Assembly (NCBI GenBank): GCA_029851345.1
Contig: CP099831.1
Coordinates: forward strand, 1 to 64,000
From: Candidatus Shikimatogenerans bostrichidophilus
GTDB taxonomy: Bacteria > Bacteroidota > Bacteroidia > Flavobacteriales > Blattabacteriaceae
Direction: 5' to 3'
Length of the DNA stretch: 64,000 bases
The notes below the pieces were generated by a model. The model was not told the DNA's origin and did no database searches. It saw only the letters and a list, made by a program, of their open reading frames with translations. Position numbers and translations under genes: made by a program. Of this stretch, positions 1 to 8,075 are shown one piece after another (the first letter of the stretch is position 1; each line of letters starts with the position of its first letter).

Positions 1-3000
1 TTTTTTTTAGTGTTAAAGTTAAACACAATCCTTTTAATTCTTTTATTAAAACATTGAATGATTCAGGTAAATTATAATTAGGATATTTTTCACCCTTGAT
101 AATCGATTCATAAGTTTTTATACGGCCTTTTATATCATCTGATTTAATAGTTAATAATTCTCTTAAAATGTTTGATGCTCCAAAAGCTTCTAAAGCCCAA
201 ACTTCCATTTCTCCAAATCTTTGCCCTCCTAATTGTGATTTACCTCCTAAAGGTTGTTGCGTAATTAAAGAATATGGTCCTATAGATCTTGTATGCATCT
301 TATCGTCTACCATATGTCCTAATTTTAACATATATATAACCCCTATAGTTATCTTTTGATGAAATTTTTCCCCTGAAATTCCATCATATAAATTAAATTT
401 ACAAAAATTCTTAATTTTATTTTTTTTTAATTCTTTATATAATTTTTTTATACTACATCCATCAAAAACAGGAGTATTAAATTTAGTATTATTTTTATAA
501 CCGATATATCCTAAAATTGATTCAAATACTTGACCTAAATTCATCCGTGAAGGTACACTTAATGGATTTAATATAATATCTATAGTATTCCCATCCTCTA
601 AAAATGGCATATCTTCTTTTCTTACAATTTTTGCAATTACTCCTTTATTCCCATGTCTCCCAGACATTTTATCACCTATTTTTAATCTACGTCTTTGTAA
701 AACATAAACTTTAACTGTTTTTATTTTATCTTTTAATAGATAATCTCCTAAAAATAATTTATTTTTTTTATGTTTATATTTAATTTTTTCTAATAAATAA
801 TAAATATTAAATTTTTTCAATAAAACTTTAATTTTATTTTTTAATTTATTATTGAATTTTATATTTTTAAATATCTTTTTTTTTTTATATAAATAAATTA
901 TAATATATTTATTTATAATAGATCCTTTTTTAAAAGATATATATTTTAATTTTTTATTTTTTCTAATTTTTATTTTTATACTTTGTTTTATTTTTTTTTT
1001 TTTTAATAATTTCAATAATTTTATTATTAAAATTTTAAAATAATCATAAATTAAATTTTTATAATTATTATTAATATGTTGAATTTTTTTTTTAGTAACT
1101 AAATTACTTTTATGTTCATAAATTTTTACATTTATAACTGTTCCATTTAAATAAGTAGGAGCTCTTAAAGAAACATCTTTAAATGTACTAGCTTTATTAC
1201 CAAAAATATATTTTAATAATTTTTGTTCCGGACTAAAAATTTTATTTTCCTTTGGTTTAATTTTTCCTATTAATATATCACCCGGTTTTACTTTTGATCC
1301 AATTTTTATTATCCCATTTTTATCTAAATTTTTTAAATCTTTTTTATTTATATTAGGTAAATAATTTGAAAATTCTTCATTACCATATTTACTTTTTTTT
1401 AATGTCGTAGTAAATACTTCTATATGTAAAGAAGTAAATGTTTCATTTTCTAATAATTTATTAGATACTATTATCGCATCCTCATAATTATATCCTTTCC
1501 ATGACATAAAAGCTACTAATAAATTTTTACCTAATGATAAAACTCCATTTTTACTACCATATCCTTCACATAAAACTTGATTTTTTTTTATATTATCACC
1601 TTTCTTTACTATAGGAGTTAAATTTAAACATGTATTTTGATTAGTCCGTTGATATTTTAATAATTTATGTGTATAAATACTATTTATTAATGTATTCCTT
1701 TTATTTCCTTTATATTTATATTTTATTATTATTTTGTTACCATCGACATATAAAACTTTACCATCATTAATTGCATTTATAAAAATTTTAGAATAATAAA
1801 TTATTTTATCTTCTAAACCTGTCCCTACTATCGGTTCTTCAGGTATAAATAAAGGTAAAGATTGTCTCATCATATTAGATCCCATTAATGCTCGATTTGC
1901 ATCATTATGTTCTAAAAAAGGAATTAAAGATGCTGTTATTGATAAAATCTGATTAGGAGAATAATCTATATAATTAATTTTATTTAAATTCTTATAATTA
2001 AGATCATAATTTCTCCTTATTAAATATTTACATTTAGTTTTATATCTTAAATAAATTTCTGGTAATCCTAGATTTAAATCTTTTTCTTCTTCAGCTGTTA
2101 AAAAATATACTTTATTAGTAATTTTACCATTAATTAATTTTCTATATGGAGTTTCTAAAAAGCCAAACTTATTTATATTTGCAAATAAAGATAGGGTCGA
2201 GATTAATCCAATATTAGGACCTTCAGGTGTTTCAATTGGACAAATCCTACCATAATATGAGTTATTAACATCTCTAGCTTCAAAACTAGCTCTTGATTTA
2301 TTTAATCCCCCAGGACCTAATAAAGTTAATTTCCGTTTATGAGTTATATCTGATAAAGGATTGGTTTGATCTAAATATTGTGAAACTTGACTAGTTCCAA
2401 AAAAAGTATTTAATATTGAATTTAAAATTTTAGAATTTATAAATTTATTTATATTTAATAATTGTTTTTCTTTTAAATTAATTTTATTTTTTATTAAATT
2501 AGTAATACGATGTAATCCAATAGTAAATAAATTAGTTAAGTGATCTCCAATTGTTTTTACTTGTCTATTAGATAAATTATCTATATCATCTATATCATGT
2601 TTATTCTTTAATAATTTAAAAAAATATTTAAAAATCTTTTTATAATCATATTTCGTTAAATATAAGATATTATATTTTAAATTATTATTTAATTTTTTAT
2701 TTAATTTATATCTACCTTCATATCCTAAATTATATTTTTTTTTATTATAAAATATATTATTAATAAAATCCTTAGCTATTTTTAAAGTCGGTGGATATGA
2801 TTTTTTTAAAACTTTATATAAATTAATAATACTTTTCTCATATGATTTATTTGGATCTTTTTTTATTATTAATTTTATCAAATTAAAAAAATTATTTTTA
2901 TAATTTTTACTATAAATATAAATTTTTTTTATTTTATTTTTTATTAATTCTTTTATTTTTTGTTCAGTTAAAATACTATTTTTACTTAATATTTTTTTTT

Positions 3001-3718
3001 TATATTTATTATATATATTATTTACATTAATTTTACCTATATTTTTTAATATATTTTTACGTTTTAATTTAATATGATCATATAAATTAAATAATTCAAA
3101 AATTTCTTCATTTTTTTTATAACCTAACGCTCTTAAAAAGGTAGTAATTAAAATTTTTTTTTTTTTATCTATATATACATACATTATATTATTACCATCA
3201 CTTATAAATTCTAACCATACTCCTAATTTAGGTATAATTCTAATATAATATAATTTAACTGAATTATAATCATAAAATTCCCCGAAAAAAAGGCCAGGGG
3301 ATCTTACTAATTGAAAAATTACTACACGTTCATTACCATTAAATATAAAACTACAATTATTTGTCATATAAGGACAACTACATAAATAATATTTTTTTTG
3401 TTTAATTTCTTTTTTATTATTTAAATTATATGTTAATTTTAATTTTATATAAATATCAATTGCATATGTTAATTTTTTTTCATAACATGCTTTAATAGTA
3501 TATTTTGGAGGTGATAAATAATATTTTATTAAATTTAATTTTAATTTATGATCTTTATTATAAATCGGAAAAAATGATTTTAATATTTTATATAATCCTG
3601 TTTTTTTATAATAGATGTTTGATATAGATAAAAAAGATTTAAACGATTGTCTTTGTACTTTTAAAAAATCTATATATTGTATATTTTTAACTATTTTTGA
3701 ATAATCTATTCTACCCAT
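1..3718 (-). CDS. rpoB: RNA polymerase beta subunit, 3' end cut by window
   Basis: Catalytic beta subunit of RNA polymerase. Seen: ATG at 3718-3716 and an open frame of about 1239 codons to the window edge. I read the frame codon by codon over about 660-1080, including a long T run near 1000, and found no stop; motifs near 2213 and near the edge are in the same frame. Recognisable motifs are CPIETPEGPN (about 2213-2240) and KMSGRHGNKG (about 640-670). PESFNVL near 30-70 is the usual beginning of the RpoB C-terminal region, so probably only a short tail lies outside. It is the last visible gene of the nusG-rplKAJL-rpoB cluster; rpoC would be expected just outside. Confidence 0.95.
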   Translation of the reverse strand, partial: MGRIDYSKIVKNIQYIDFLKVQRQSFKSFLSISNIYYKKTGLYKILKSFFPIYNKDHKLKLNLIKYYLSPPKYTIKACYEKKLTYAIDIYIKLKLTYNLNNKKEIKQKKYYLCSCPYMTNNCSFIFNGNERVVIFQLVRSPGLFFGEFYDYNSVKLYYIRIIPKLGVWLEFISDGNNIMYVYIDKKKKILITTFLRALGYKKNEEIFELFNLYDHIKLKRKNILKNIGKINVNNIYNKYKKKILSKNSILTEQKIKELIKNKIKKIYIYSKNYKNNFFNLIKLIIKKDPNKSYEKSIINLYKVLKKSYPPTLKIAKDFINNIFYNKKKYNLGYEGRYKLNKKLNNNLKYNILYLTKYDYKKIFKYFFKLLKNKHDIDDIDNLSNRQVKTIGDHLTNLFTIGLHRITNLIKNKINLKEKQLLNINKFINSKILNSILNTFFGTSQVSQYLDQTNPLSDITHKRKLTLLGPGGLNKSRASFEARDVNNSYYGRICPIETPEGPNIGLISTLSLFANINKFGFLETPYRKLINGKITNKVYFLTAEEEKDLNLGLPEIYLRYKTKCKYLIRRNYDLNYKNLNKINYIDYSPNQILSITASLIPFLEHNDANRALMGSNMMRQSLPLFIPEEPIVGTGLEDKIIYYSKIFINAINDGKVLYVDGNKIIIKYKYKGNKRNTLINSIYTHKLLKYQRTNQNTCLNLTPIVKKGDNIKKNQVLCEGYGSKNGVLSLGKNLLVAFMSWKGYNYEDAIIVSNKLLENETFTSLHIEVFTTTLKKSKYGNEEFSNYLPNINKKDLKNLDKNGIIKIGSKVKPGDILIGKIKPKENKIFSPEQKLLKYIFGNKASTFKDVSLRAPTYLNGTVINVKIYEHKSNLVTKKKIQHINNNYKNLIYDYFKILIIKLLKLLKKKKIKQSIKIKIRKNKKLKYISFKKGSIINKYIIIYLYKKKKIFKNIKFNNKLKNKIKVLLKKFNIYYLLEKIKYKHKKNKLFLGDYLLKDKIKTVKVYVLQRRRLKIGDKMSGRHGNKGVIAKIVRKEDMPFLEDGNTIDIILNPLSVPSRMNLGQVFESILGYIGYKNNTKFNTPVFDGCSIKKLYKELKKNKIKNFCKFNLYDGISGEKFHQKITIGVIYMLKLGHMVDDKMHTRSIGPYSLITQQPLGGKSQLGGQRFGEMEVWALEAFGASNILRELLTIKSDDIKGRIKTYESIIKGEKYPNYNLPESFNVLIKELKGLCLTLTLKK

Positions 3719-3724
3719 TTAAAC

Positions 3725-4147
3725 TTATATATTTGATTCTTTTAATTCTATATCTGCATCTATTTTTTTAAATTCCTCTTGTATTTTTTTACATTCATCT
3801 AAAGGTAATTTTTCTTTTATTAAACTAGGTAGTGTATCTATCATTTTTTTTGATTCTGTTAAACTTTTACCTGTTATTGAATTTATTAATTTTATAACTG
3901 GTAATTTTACAGGACCTAAAGATTTTAAATAAATATTATATATTATACTTTTTTTATTTTCTATGTTATTATTACTATTATTCCCTGGACCTATTTCATT
4001 ACTTTTATGATTATTTATATTACTATAATTTGTTATATTTAAATCATTTTTTATATTATATTTTTTTTCTAATATTTCATATAATTTATTTATTTCTTTT
4101 ATATTTAATTTTATTAAATTTTTAGCTAAATCTTTTAATTTATTCAT
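3725..4147 (-). CDS. rplL: Ribosomal protein bL12 (L7/L12)
   Basis: Stalk protein of the 50S subunit that recruits translation GTPases. Seen: 140 codons. The N-terminal dimerisation region is followed by an Asn-rich hinge at about residues 36-65 in place of the usual Ala/Gly-rich linker. The C-terminal domain is conserved (KLPVIKLINSITG, then SLTESKKMID). The start overlaps the rplJ stop by one base in a TAATG junction, which suggests translational coupling. It ends six bases before rpoB. Length is slightly above the usual 120-125 because of the hinge. Confidence 0.95.
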   Translation of the reverse strand: MNKLKDLAKNLIKLNIKEINKLYEILEKKYNIKNDLNITNYSNINNHKSNEIGPGNNSNNNIENKKSIIYNIYLKSLGPVKLPVIKLINSITGKSLTESKKMIDTLPSLIKEKLPLDECKKIQEEFKKIDADIELKESNI

Positions 4148-4668
4148 TATTTTAAATTTTTATTAATTAATATTTTTAATAGATTTAAAAATCTTTGATT
4201 ATTATTATATTTATATGTTAACAATAAGTTTATTATCATTTTCTTTAATAAAGTTATTATATTTAGAATTATAACTTTTTTAGGTTTTAAATTTATTAAA
4301 AAGTTTAAATTTTCCCCTATATATAGACTTTTTTCTATTAATGCTCCTTTAAATATAGGATATTCTATATTATTTATATATACTAAATTATTTTTAATAA
4401 TTTTTGCTGAAATATTTATATTTTTTGAAAACATTATAAAAGTACTATTATAAAAAAGAATATTTTTTTTTTTTATATTTTTAAATATTCTTTTTAATAA
4501 AGAATTTTTTATATGTTTTATTTTAATATTATTATTATAACAATCTTTTTTAAATTTTAATAATAATTTAGATTTAAATTTAGAAATATCTATAAAATAT
4601 ATATATTTATATTCCTTTAAATTTGATTTTATTACTTTTATAATTTTTTTTTTTTTTTCTATATTCAT
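4147..4668 (-). CDS. rplJ: Ribosomal protein uL10
   Basis: Base of the L12 stalk; binds 23S rRNA next to L11 and carries L12 dimers on its C-terminal helix. Seen: 173 codons, the normal bacterial length. Sequence conservation is weak, with a fast-evolving Lys/Ile/Asn-rich body and a helical C-terminus. Identification rests on position between rplA and rplL as much as on sequence. One base separates it from the upstream rplA stop. Confidence 0.88.
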   Translation of the reverse strand: MNIEKKKKIIKVIKSNLKEYKYIYFIDISKFKSKLLLKFKKDCYNNNIKIKHIKNSLLKRIFKNIKKKNILFYNSTFIMFSKNINISAKIIKNNLVYINNIEYPIFKGALIEKSLYIGENLNFLINLKPKKVIILNIITLLKKMIINLLLTYKYNNNQRFLNLLKILINKNLK

Positions 4669-4669
4669 A

Positions 4670-5353
4670 TTATAAATTATATAATTTTAGAGAAGGACTC
4701 ATTGTGGTATTTATATATATATTTTTAATTTTAATTATTTTATTATTACAACTTATATTCTTTATTTTTTTTATAATATATTCTATATTAGTAATAATTT
4801 TAGAATTATCATAATTAATTTTTCCAATTGTTAAATGAAAAATACCATATTTATCTAGACTTATTAATAAAATTTTACTTTTTATATAACTAGTAATAAT
4901 ATTTAAATAATTATTTTTATTAATTATTGTCTTAGTCTCATAATTTGGTATTAAATTTTTTTTACCTAATATATTTGCTCTTAATAATATATCTTTCATA
5001 TATTTTTTACTTGATATTAATACATTAAAATTAATATCTTTTTCATTATTTATATTTTCTATTATATCTTTTCCTCCTACTAAATTTATACCTAATTTTT
5101 TTACATCTTCTCTATATTTTTTTTCTATTAAGACTAATAACTTATATCTTTTCCCATTACTATATGGTAACTCTAAAATATTTTTATATGTTAGTATATT
5201 ATTTTTACTTTTATTTATATTAATATATAAATTAATAGTAGAATTAAATTTTACAAAATTATATTTTTTTAATATTTTAAGAGCCTCTTTTATTTTATAT
5301 TTTTTTTTTTGTTTATAATAAGGTAATATTTTTTTTAAATTTTTGGTAATCAT
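4670..5353 (-). CDS. rplA: Ribosomal protein uL1
   Basis: L1 stalk protein that helps move deacylated tRNA from the E site. Seen: 227 codons, close to the usual 229-235. The C-terminal signature is clear: the FHLTIGKINYD segment (about residues 174-184) and the terminal TTMSPSLKLYNL, matching the family's TMGP/SxK ending. It lies 8 bases after rplK in the conserved rplKAJL order. Confidence 0.93.
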   Translation of the reverse strand: MITKNLKKILPYYKQKKKYKIKEALKILKKYNFVKFNSTINLYININKSKNNILTYKNILELPYSNGKRYKLLVLIEKKYREDVKKLGINLVGGKDIIENINNEKDINFNVLISSKKYMKDILLRANILGKKNLIPNYETKTIINKNNYLNIITSYIKSKILLISLDKYGIFHLTIGKINYDNSKIITNIEYIIKKIKNISCNNKIIKIKNIYINTTMSPSLKLYNL

Positions 5354-5361
5354 ACATAATA

Positions 5362-5790
5362 TTATTTTTTTTTTATTACATTTATACCAATAGATTTTAA
5401 TGTCCCTTTTATCATAGATATAGCTGATTTTAATTTAAAACAATTTAAATCTGACATTTTATATAAAGCTATTGAGTTTAAATCTTTCTCCGTTATTGAT
5501 CCTATTTTATTTTTATTTGGTTGATTTGATCCTTTTTTTAGGTTTAATATCTTTAATACTTTATATTTAACTGTTGATTTTTTAATATTTATTTCAAAAG
5601 TTTTATCTTCATAAATTATAATATTTACGAATAATAATTTATTTAGTTTAGATGAAGTTATTTCATTAAATTTTTTACAAAAATTTATTATGTTTACACC
5701 AATCGCTCCTAAGGAAGGACCTAATGGAGGTGAAGGATTTGCTAAACCTCCTTTTAAATTTATCTTTATTATTTTTAATATTTTTTTCAT
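5362..5790 (-). CDS. rplK: Ribosomal protein uL11
   Basis: Binds the GTPase-associated centre of 23S rRNA and supports factor-dependent steps. Seen: 142 codons, full length. The N-terminal domain carries the Pro-rich motif NPSPPLGPSLGAIGVNI and the C-terminal RNA-binding domain ends in IKGTLKSIGI. The start codon overlaps the nusG stop in an ATGA junction (5787-5790), so the two are probably translationally coupled. Confidence 0.96.
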   Translation of the reverse strand: MKKILKIIKINLKGGLANPSPPLGPSLGAIGVNIINFCKKFNEITSSKLNKLLFVNIIIYEDKTFEINIKKSTVKYKVLKILNLKKGSNQPNKNKIGSITEKDLNSIALYKMSDLNCFKLKSAISMIKGTLKSIGINVIKKK

Positions 5791-6317
5791 TTTTTTTTTA
5801 CATATTTTAAATTTATAATTATAGGTGTTTTTCTTCCCATAATATATGTTGTAAATAAAATTTTATTTTCCTTTTTATAAATTTTTTGGATTTTACCTGA
5901 TATCCCTAGAAATACCCCTTTTGTTATTATTATAATATCTCCTTTTTCAAATTTTGTTTCTGAAGATTTTTTAATATTTTTTATAAATTTCTTAATCTCA
6001 TTATATGTTAATGCTATTGGATACTTATTCTTTGATATATTTAAAAAAGAAATTACTCCATGTATACTTTTAATTTTATATAATAAATCATTGTTTAAAG
6101 ATAAATAAATGATTAAATATCCTGGTAATAAGTTTGTATATGAGATATATGTTTTATAATTTATATATTTTCTTTTTTTTTTAAAAAAATTTAGGATTTT
6201 ATAATTTTTTACTTTATTTTTTTTTAATATTTTTTTTATTTTTGTAATTATAGTTTTTATATCTTTTGAATATATTTTTAATATATACCAATTATCTTTC
6301 TTATATATTTTATTCAT
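5787..6317 (-). CDS. nusG: Transcription elongation factor NusG
   Basis: Binds RNA polymerase and links it to the ribosome or Rho. Seen: 176 codons. The NGN domain begins with NWYILKIYS and contains LLPGYLIIYL (around residue 65). The C-terminal KOW domain reads FEKGDIIIITKGVFLGISGKI (about residues 120-140, shortened here). It ends in TGA overlapping rplK, one of several genes showing that TGA is still a stop here. secE, normally directly upstream, is missing: tRNA-Trp starts within 50 bases. Confidence 0.95.
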   Translation of the reverse strand: MNKIYKKDNWYILKIYSKDIKTIITKIKKILKKNKVKNYKILNFFKKKRKYINYKTYISYTNLLPGYLIIYLSLNNDLLYKIKSIHGVISFLNISKNKYPIALTYNEIKKFIKNIKKSSETKFEKGDIIIITKGVFLGISGKIQKIYKKENKILFTTYIMGRKTPIIINLKYVKKK

Positions 6318-6363
6318 TTTACTTATAAAAAAGTAACTTTATCTTATACTTATATTTATTTAA

Positions 6364-6435
6364 CACGGATGATAAGATTCGAACTTATAATCTTCGGTTT
6401 TGGAGACCGAGGCTTTACCATTAAGCTACATCCGT
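6364..6435 (-). tRNA. tRNA-Trp (CCA anticodon)
   Basis: The reverse complement folds as a 72-nt cloverleaf. The 7-bp acceptor is ACGGATG with CATCCGT, the anticodon stem is TCGGT/ACCGA around loop CTCCAAA, and the T stem is ATAAG/CTTAT. The anticodon CCA reads only UGG, consistent with UGA remaining a stop. The discriminator is G. The 3' CCA is not encoded. It lies between tuf and nusG, the usual Bacteroidota position. Confidence 0.96.
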
Positions 6436-6446
6436 ATTTAAAAATA

Positions 6447-7625
6447 TCATTTAATTAATTCTATAATTTTACCTGCACCTACAGTTTTACCACCTTCTCT
6501 TATAGCAAATTTTAAACCAATATTTAATGCTATAGATTTTTCTAAATTTACTAATATTTCAATATTATCACCTGGCATTACCATTTCAACGCCTTTAGGT
6601 AATATAATAGTACCAGTTACATCTGTAGTTCTAAAATAAAATTGAGGTTTATAGTTATTATAAAAAGGAGTATGTCGACCTCCTTCATCTTTTTTTAAAA
6701 TATAAATATTTGCTTTTAACTTTTTATAAGAAAATATTGTATTAGGCTCGGCAATAACCATCCCACGACTAATATCTTTTTTTTCTATACCTCTTAATAA
6801 TAATCCTACATTATCTCCAGATTCTCCTTTATCTAATATTTTCCTAAACATTTCTATACCTGTTACTATAGTTTTTATTTTTTTTTCTTTACCTATACAT
6901 TCTACATTATCTCCAGTTTTTATTACACCAGTTTCTATTTTCCCGGTACATACAGTACCCCGGCCTGTTATTGTAAATATATCTTCAATAGGCATTAAAA
7001 AAGGCTTATTAATTGCTCTTTTAGGATTAGGGATATATTCATCAATTTTATCCATTAATTCATAAATTGTTTTTAAATATTTTTTATCACCTTCTAAAGC
7101 TTTTAAGGCTGATCCCAATACAATTGGACAATCTTTATATCCATATGAATTTAATAAATCATTTGTTTCTTCTATAACTAATTCTATTAATTCTTTATCT
7201 TCTATTAAATCAATTTTATTTAAAAAAACTATAATTTTTGGAACACCTACTTGTTTAGCTAATAAAATATGTTCTCTAGTTTGTGGCATAGGACCGTCAG
7301 TAGCAGCTATTACTAATATAGCCCCATCCATTTGAGCAGCTCCCGTAATCATATTCTTTATATAATCAGAATGTCCAGGACAATCAATATGAGCATAATG
7401 TCTATTATTCGTTTTATATTCTATATGAGAAGTATTTATTGTAATACCTCTTTCTTTTTCTTCAGGGGCATTATCTATAGCACTAAATTTTTTTTCTTCT
7501 GCTAAACCTTTTAATGATAAAGCTTTAGTAATTGCAGCTGTTAAAGTTGTTTTACCATGATCTACATGTCCAATAGTCCCAATATTTATATGTGGTCTAT
7601 CACGTAAAAATTTTTCTTTTGACAT
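6447..7625 (-). CDS. tuf: Elongation factor Tu
   Basis: GTPase that delivers aminoacyl-tRNA to the ribosome. Seen: 392 codons, full length. G1 is GHVDHGKTT (residues 19-27), G3 is DCPGHSDY (about 80-87) and G4 is NKID (about 135-138). Domains 2 and 3 are intact ([18 protein letters not shown]). It looks like one of the least eroded proteins in the window. It ends with TGA. It is flanked by tRNA-Trp downstream and tRNA-Gly, -Tyr and -Thr upstream, a classic Bacteroidota arrangement. Confidence 0.98.
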   Translation of the reverse strand: MSKEKFLRDRPHINIGTIGHVDHGKTTLTAAITKALSLKGLAEEKKFSAIDNAPEEKERGITINTSHIEYKTNNRHYAHIDCPGHSDYIKNMITGAAQMDGAILVIAATDGPMPQTREHILLAKQVGVPKIIVFLNKIDLIEDKELIELVIEETNDLLNSYGYKDCPIVLGSALKALEGDKKYLKTIYELMDKIDEYIPNPKRAINKPFLMPIEDIFTITGRGTVCTGKIETGVIKTGDNVECIGKEKKIKTIVTGIEMFRKILDKGESGDNVGLLLRGIEKKDISRGMVIAEPNTIFSYKKLKANIYILKKDEGGRHTPFYNNYKPQFYFRTTDVTGTIILPKGVEMVMPGDNIEILVNLEKSIALNIGLKFAIREGGKTVGAGKIIELIK

Positions 7626-7664
7626 TTAAATATATTTTTATATTGTTTGTTTTAAAATAAATTA

Positions 7665-7737
7665 AGCGGGAAACGGGACTCGAACCCGTAGCAATCAACT
7701 TGGAAGGCTGACATTCTACCTATTGAATTATTCCCGC
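7665..7737 (-). tRNA. tRNA-Gly (TCC anticodon)
   Basis: 73-nt cloverleaf on the minus strand: acceptor GCGGGAA/TTCCCGC, anticodon stem TCAGC/GTTGA with loop CTTCCAA, T stem ACGGG/CCCGT. Anticodon TCC can read all Gly codons by wobble. Discriminator is U, usual for Gly. CCA is not encoded. Confidence 0.96.
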
Positions 7738-7786
7738 AATAAATAATATATCTATTATTTATTAATTAATTTAAAATTTATAATAG

Positions 7787-7869
7787 TGGGGAGAGTAGGA
7801 TTCGAACCTACGAAGATATATATCAACAGATTTACAGTCTGTCCTCGTTAACCACTTGAGTATCTCCCC
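7787..7869 (-). tRNA. tRNA-Tyr (GTA anticodon)
   Basis: 83-nt class II tRNA with a long variable arm. The acceptor is GGGGAGA/TCTCCCC, the anticodon stem ACAGA/TCTGT surrounds CTGTAAA, and a TTCGAAT T loop is present. The discriminator is A. It sits between tRNA-Gly and tRNA-Thr. Confidence 0.96.
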
Positions 7870-7901
7870 CAATTATTTATACATTTATTTTTTTTTATTA
7901 A

Positions 7902-7975
7902 AGCCGATGGTGGGAATCGAACCCACGACCTCGAGATTACAAATCACGGACTCTACCAAACTGAGTTACATCGGC
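7902..7975 (-). tRNA. tRNA-Thr (TGT anticodon)
   Basis: 74-nt cloverleaf: acceptor GCCGATG/CATCGGC, loop TTTGTAA with anticodon TGT, T stem GTGGG/CCCAC. The anticodon stem CGTGA/TCTCG contains a U-U mismatch at positions 29-41. It is transcribed toward tuf and is probably the first gene of the leftward tRNA-tuf-rpl cluster. leuS diverges 100 bases away. Confidence 0.95.
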
Positions 7976-8075
7976 AAATTAATTTATTATTATTTTTATA
8001 TTAATAAGTTATTAAAAAATTTATATATTTTATTATACATAACATTAATATTTAAATATAATTATTAATATATAT

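Noticed and set aside
168-359. 63-codon plus-strand ORF near the left edge
   Set aside because: Antisense to the conserved 3' part of rpoB; it has no independent support.
1-3718. Possible frameshift in rpoB at long T runs, since no complete ORF covers it
   Set aside because: Codon-by-codon reading of about 660-1080 and motif checks near 30-70, 665 and 2213 show one frame; the gene is simply cut by the window edge.
7856-8068. 70-codon plus-strand ORF containing GIEPTTSRLQITDSTKLSYIG
   Set aside because: It is antisense to tRNA-Tyr and tRNA-Thr; this peptide pattern is a well-known spurious translation of tRNA genes.
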